Shown here one piece after another: positions 62,278 through 64,000 of a stretch of DNA of 64,000 bases. The notes under the pieces were generated by a model. The model searched no databases. It saw only the letters and a program-made list of their open reading frames with translations, and had not been told where the DNA came from. Source of the DNA: QQWI01 sp964522015. Its GTDB lineage: Bacteria; Bacillota; Clostridia; Peptostreptococcales; Acidaminobacteraceae. Positions within the stretch are counted from its first letter, which is position 1, and every line of letters starts with the position of its first letter. A program made the position numbers and the translations under genes. The stretch is from the NCBI GenBank assembly GCA_964522015.1, contig CAZFST010000014.1, forward strand, positions 30,294 to 94,293, read 5' to 3'.

Positions 62278-63774
62278 ATGCGCAAAAAAGTGTTTTTAAC
62301 AGGTGCAACCGGCACAATGGGCTTTGCTACTTTAACCGCACTCCTTAGTGAGCCATCATATGACATCATTATTATCGTAAGAGACACCAAGGACTCCCAT
62401 AAACGCCTTCGTGCCTATCAAAGTATGAAAAATGTGACCATCTATTATGGGGATTTGACCCATTATAGTGACGTCCTAGCCTGTATGAGTGGTGTTGATA
62501 TTGTTCTCCACTGTGCCGCCTTTGTATCTCCAGAAGCTGATGATTTTCCAAAAGAAGCCATGGCAATCAATTATGGTTCCACCGTCAATATTATCAATGC
62601 CATTAAAGCGCAACCCAATGCTCAACAAATACGCTTTGTTTGGATTGGCTCCATTGCCCAAACCGGCGACCGCATGCCACCCATTCATTGGGGTCGGGTG
62701 GGAGACCCTCTAAAGCCCAGTGTCCACGACTATTACGCCGTTTCTAAAATTGCCGCAGAAAGAGCCGTGATTGAATCGGGTCTAAAGTACTGGGTATCCC
62801 TACGGCAAACTGGTATTTTAAGCGAAAAGATGTCCAAAATCAGCGATGCGATTATTTTTCACAATGGCCTAGATAACGTACTTGAATATGTGACAGAGCA
62901 TGACTCCGGCAAGCTGATGGCCAATTGTTGCAAGAACCTACCCGATGAATTTTGGGGGCATATTTACAATATCGGCGGGGGCGAAAGCTGCCGTATGAGT
63001 TGCCACGAGATGTTTGTGGACCTATTTGGCCTAATTGGATTCAAAAACCTAGAAAATATCTTGAATGCCCAGTGGTTTGCCGTGAGAAATTTTCACGGGC
63101 ACTACTATTTAGACAGCGACAAACTCGAGGACTTCCTACACTTTAGATCCCAGGGTAAAGCCTACTTTTTCGAGCAATATTTAAAAACCTTGGGCCTGAT
63201 TGTCCCTCTTTCAAAAGCCATTAACAAGCTCCCAGGTGGTGAAAAGTTTATGGGTAAGTTGGTCAGAAAGCGCTTTGAAAGACATCTCCATGAGCCACGG
63301 GGAACACTGAACTGGATCCATAACAATATAGAAACTCATATCGAACCTTTTTTTATCTCAAAAGACCACTGGAACCAATTGGAATCACTTAATCGCAGGG
63401 CACATTATACCGATTTTGACAAAGTGGTCCACATTGATCATGGCTACGACGAGACAAAACCAGAGAGCGCTTTAACCCTTGAAGTGGTTCAAGGAGCCGC
63501 CGAATTTAGAGGGGGTAAATGCCTTTCAGAGGTGATGACAAAAGGGGACTGGCAAACACAACTGAAATGGCAATGTGCCTTTGGTCACGAATTTGAAGCC
63601 AGCCCACGATTGATTTTAGAAGGTGGTCATTGGTGTCCAGAATGCGAAAGGGCCAGTTGGAACTACCACGCAGTGGCAAAGGTCAATCCATTCTTTGCCC
63701 AAGTTTGGTATCCCCTACATGCAGAAGATGAACCAGAAAGAACTTATCCTAAGCTTGTAACTGAGCTAAACTAA
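62278..63774 (+). CDS. NAD-dependent epimerase/dehydratase (SDR) with C-terminal zinc ribbon
   Basis: About 498 residues from ATG 62278; GAGG lies upstream. The N-terminal extended SDR fold has FLTGATGTMGFATL (nucleotide site), CAAFVSPE, SIAQTGD and the catalytic Tyr-Lys in YYAVSKIAAERAV. The C-terminal ~130 residues are unusual: WQCAFGHEFEASPRLILEGGHWCPEC holds a Cys/His zinc-ribbon pattern seen in nuclease- and DNA-associated domains. The substrate is unknown. It starts 34 bp after the kinase gene and could be co-transcribed. Confidence 0.85.
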   Translation: MRKKVFLTGATGTMGFATLTALLSEPSYDIIIIVRDTKDSHKRLRAYQSMKNVTIYYGDLTHYSDVLACMSGVDIVLHCAAFVSPEADDFPKEAMAINYGSTVNIINAIKAQPNAQQIRFVWIGSIAQTGDRMPPIHWGRVGDPLKPSVHDYYAVSKIAAERAVIESGLKYWVSLRQTGILSEKMSKISDAIIFHNGLDNVLEYVTEHDSGKLMANCCKNLPDEFWGHIYNIGGGESCRMSCHEMFVDLFGLIGFKNLENILNAQWFAVRNFHGHYYLDSDKLEDFLHFRSQGKAYFFEQYLKTLGLIVPLSKAINKLPGGEKFMGKLVRKRFERHLHEPRGTLNWIHNNIETHIEPFFISKDHWNQLESLNRRAHYTDFDKVVHIDHGYDETKPESALTLEVVQGAAEFRGGKCLSEVMTKGDWQTQLKWQCAFGHEFEASPRLILEGGHWCPECERASWNYHAVAKVNPFFAQVWYPLHAEDEPERTYPKLVTELN

Positions 63775-63804
63775 ACCACTTTCAACCAAGTAACCAAAAA
63801 ACTA

Positions 63805-63839
63805 AAAATGCTAACCTATGTTAATTGGGTTAGCATTTT
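63805..63839 (+). terminator. Intrinsic terminator after the SDR gene
   Basis: AAAATGCTAACC (63805-63816) pairs perfectly with GGTTAGCATTTT (63828-63839). Confidence 0.85.
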
Positions 63840-63877
63840 GTGATAGTGCCTGAATTTTTTAGTCTAAAAACTATGGT

Positions 63878-63965
63878 TTGAGTGTCAAAAACACTCAAAA
63901 TGTCCTGTTCAAAAGTCCCTAATTATTTATAGTGACTTGCTCCCACCACTTATAGAAGTGGGGGC
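63878..63965. mobile_element. Possible end of an IS200/IS605-type element
   Basis: Two hairpins lie here: TTTGAGTGT-CAAAA-ACACTCAAA (63878-63898 region) and GCTCCCACCACTT-ATAG-AAGTGGGGGC (63939-63965), the latter followed by TTCTTG. The second resembles the subterminal hairpins next to tnpB ends in IS200/IS605 elements. No tnpA or tnpB is inside the window, so this is either a remnant or the edge of an element lying beyond 64000. Confidence 0.35.
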
Positions 63966-64000
63966 TTCTTGTTTCAATGATTACCGCCTCATTTAACTGA

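Overview
The window reads as a chromosomal segment of a low-to-moderate-GC anaerobic Firmicute, most likely a peptide- and amino-acid-using member of the Clostridia. Signs are strong AGGAGG-type ribosome binding sites, T-rich intrinsic terminators, LnrLMN/LiaS-like drug-export signalling, sigma-54 control of peptide and amino-acid uptake, and many Fe-S and c-di-GMP proteins. No rRNA, tRNA, CRISPR array, prophage or intact insertion sequence was seen. No gene-free stretch exceeds 300 bases.

Layout. 1-4314: a truncated NarL-type sensor kinase diverges from a three-gene ABC-2 exporter operon, with a palindrome in the shared promoter region. 4530-8959: an M42 peptidase, a two-receiver diguanylate cyclase and a stand-alone EF-G. 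9121-19640: a sigma-54-promoted operon for (iso)dipeptide uptake and hydrolysis (iadA, M20 peptidase, SBP, two permeases, fused OppDF), then a sigma-54 activator whose C-terminal domain is cut off by an 8-bp tandem duplication. 19765-23372: an orphan conserved protein and proBA. 23343-29248: a histidine kinase divergent from an orphan membrane-anchored sugar-type binding protein, a TPR-GAF-GGDEF protein and a HAD phosphatase. 29430-34726: a binding-protein-type sensor kinase and an NtrC-type regulator, next to an AGCS symporter with a near-consensus sigma-54 promoter. 34756-34935: an unusual 122-bp nested hairpin. 34945-42087: a subtilisin, a Cache-GGDEF protein, an AraC-phosphotransferase fusion, an FAD oxidoreductase and a transposase-derived protein lacking catalytic residues. 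42365-46242: hypB, a 942-residue Fe-S/FAD oxidoreductase and hypA. 46415-53634: an Opp-type ABC transporter with no binding protein, whose two permeases each carry a degenerate M28-peptidase ectodomain, ending in a class III nucleotidyl cyclase-like gene. 53715-63774: a chemoreceptor, a DEDDh exonuclease, a CHASE4-GGDEF protein, a tocopherol-cyclase-like protein, a 7TM-PAS-HPt-CheA-type kinase and an SDR with a C-terminal zinc ribbon.

How the genes work together. Three themes dominate: peptide and amino-acid import with intracellular hydrolysis, dense signalling (four diguanylate cyclases, four histidine kinases, two sigma-54 activators, one chemoreceptor, one cyclase-like protein), and redox/nickel accessory functions. 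The most unusual unit is the ABC transporter with pseudo-peptidase ectodomains (46415-53634). Its architecture suggests that catalytically dead M28 domains replace the usual solute-binding protein. This is an inference from the sequence and is untested.
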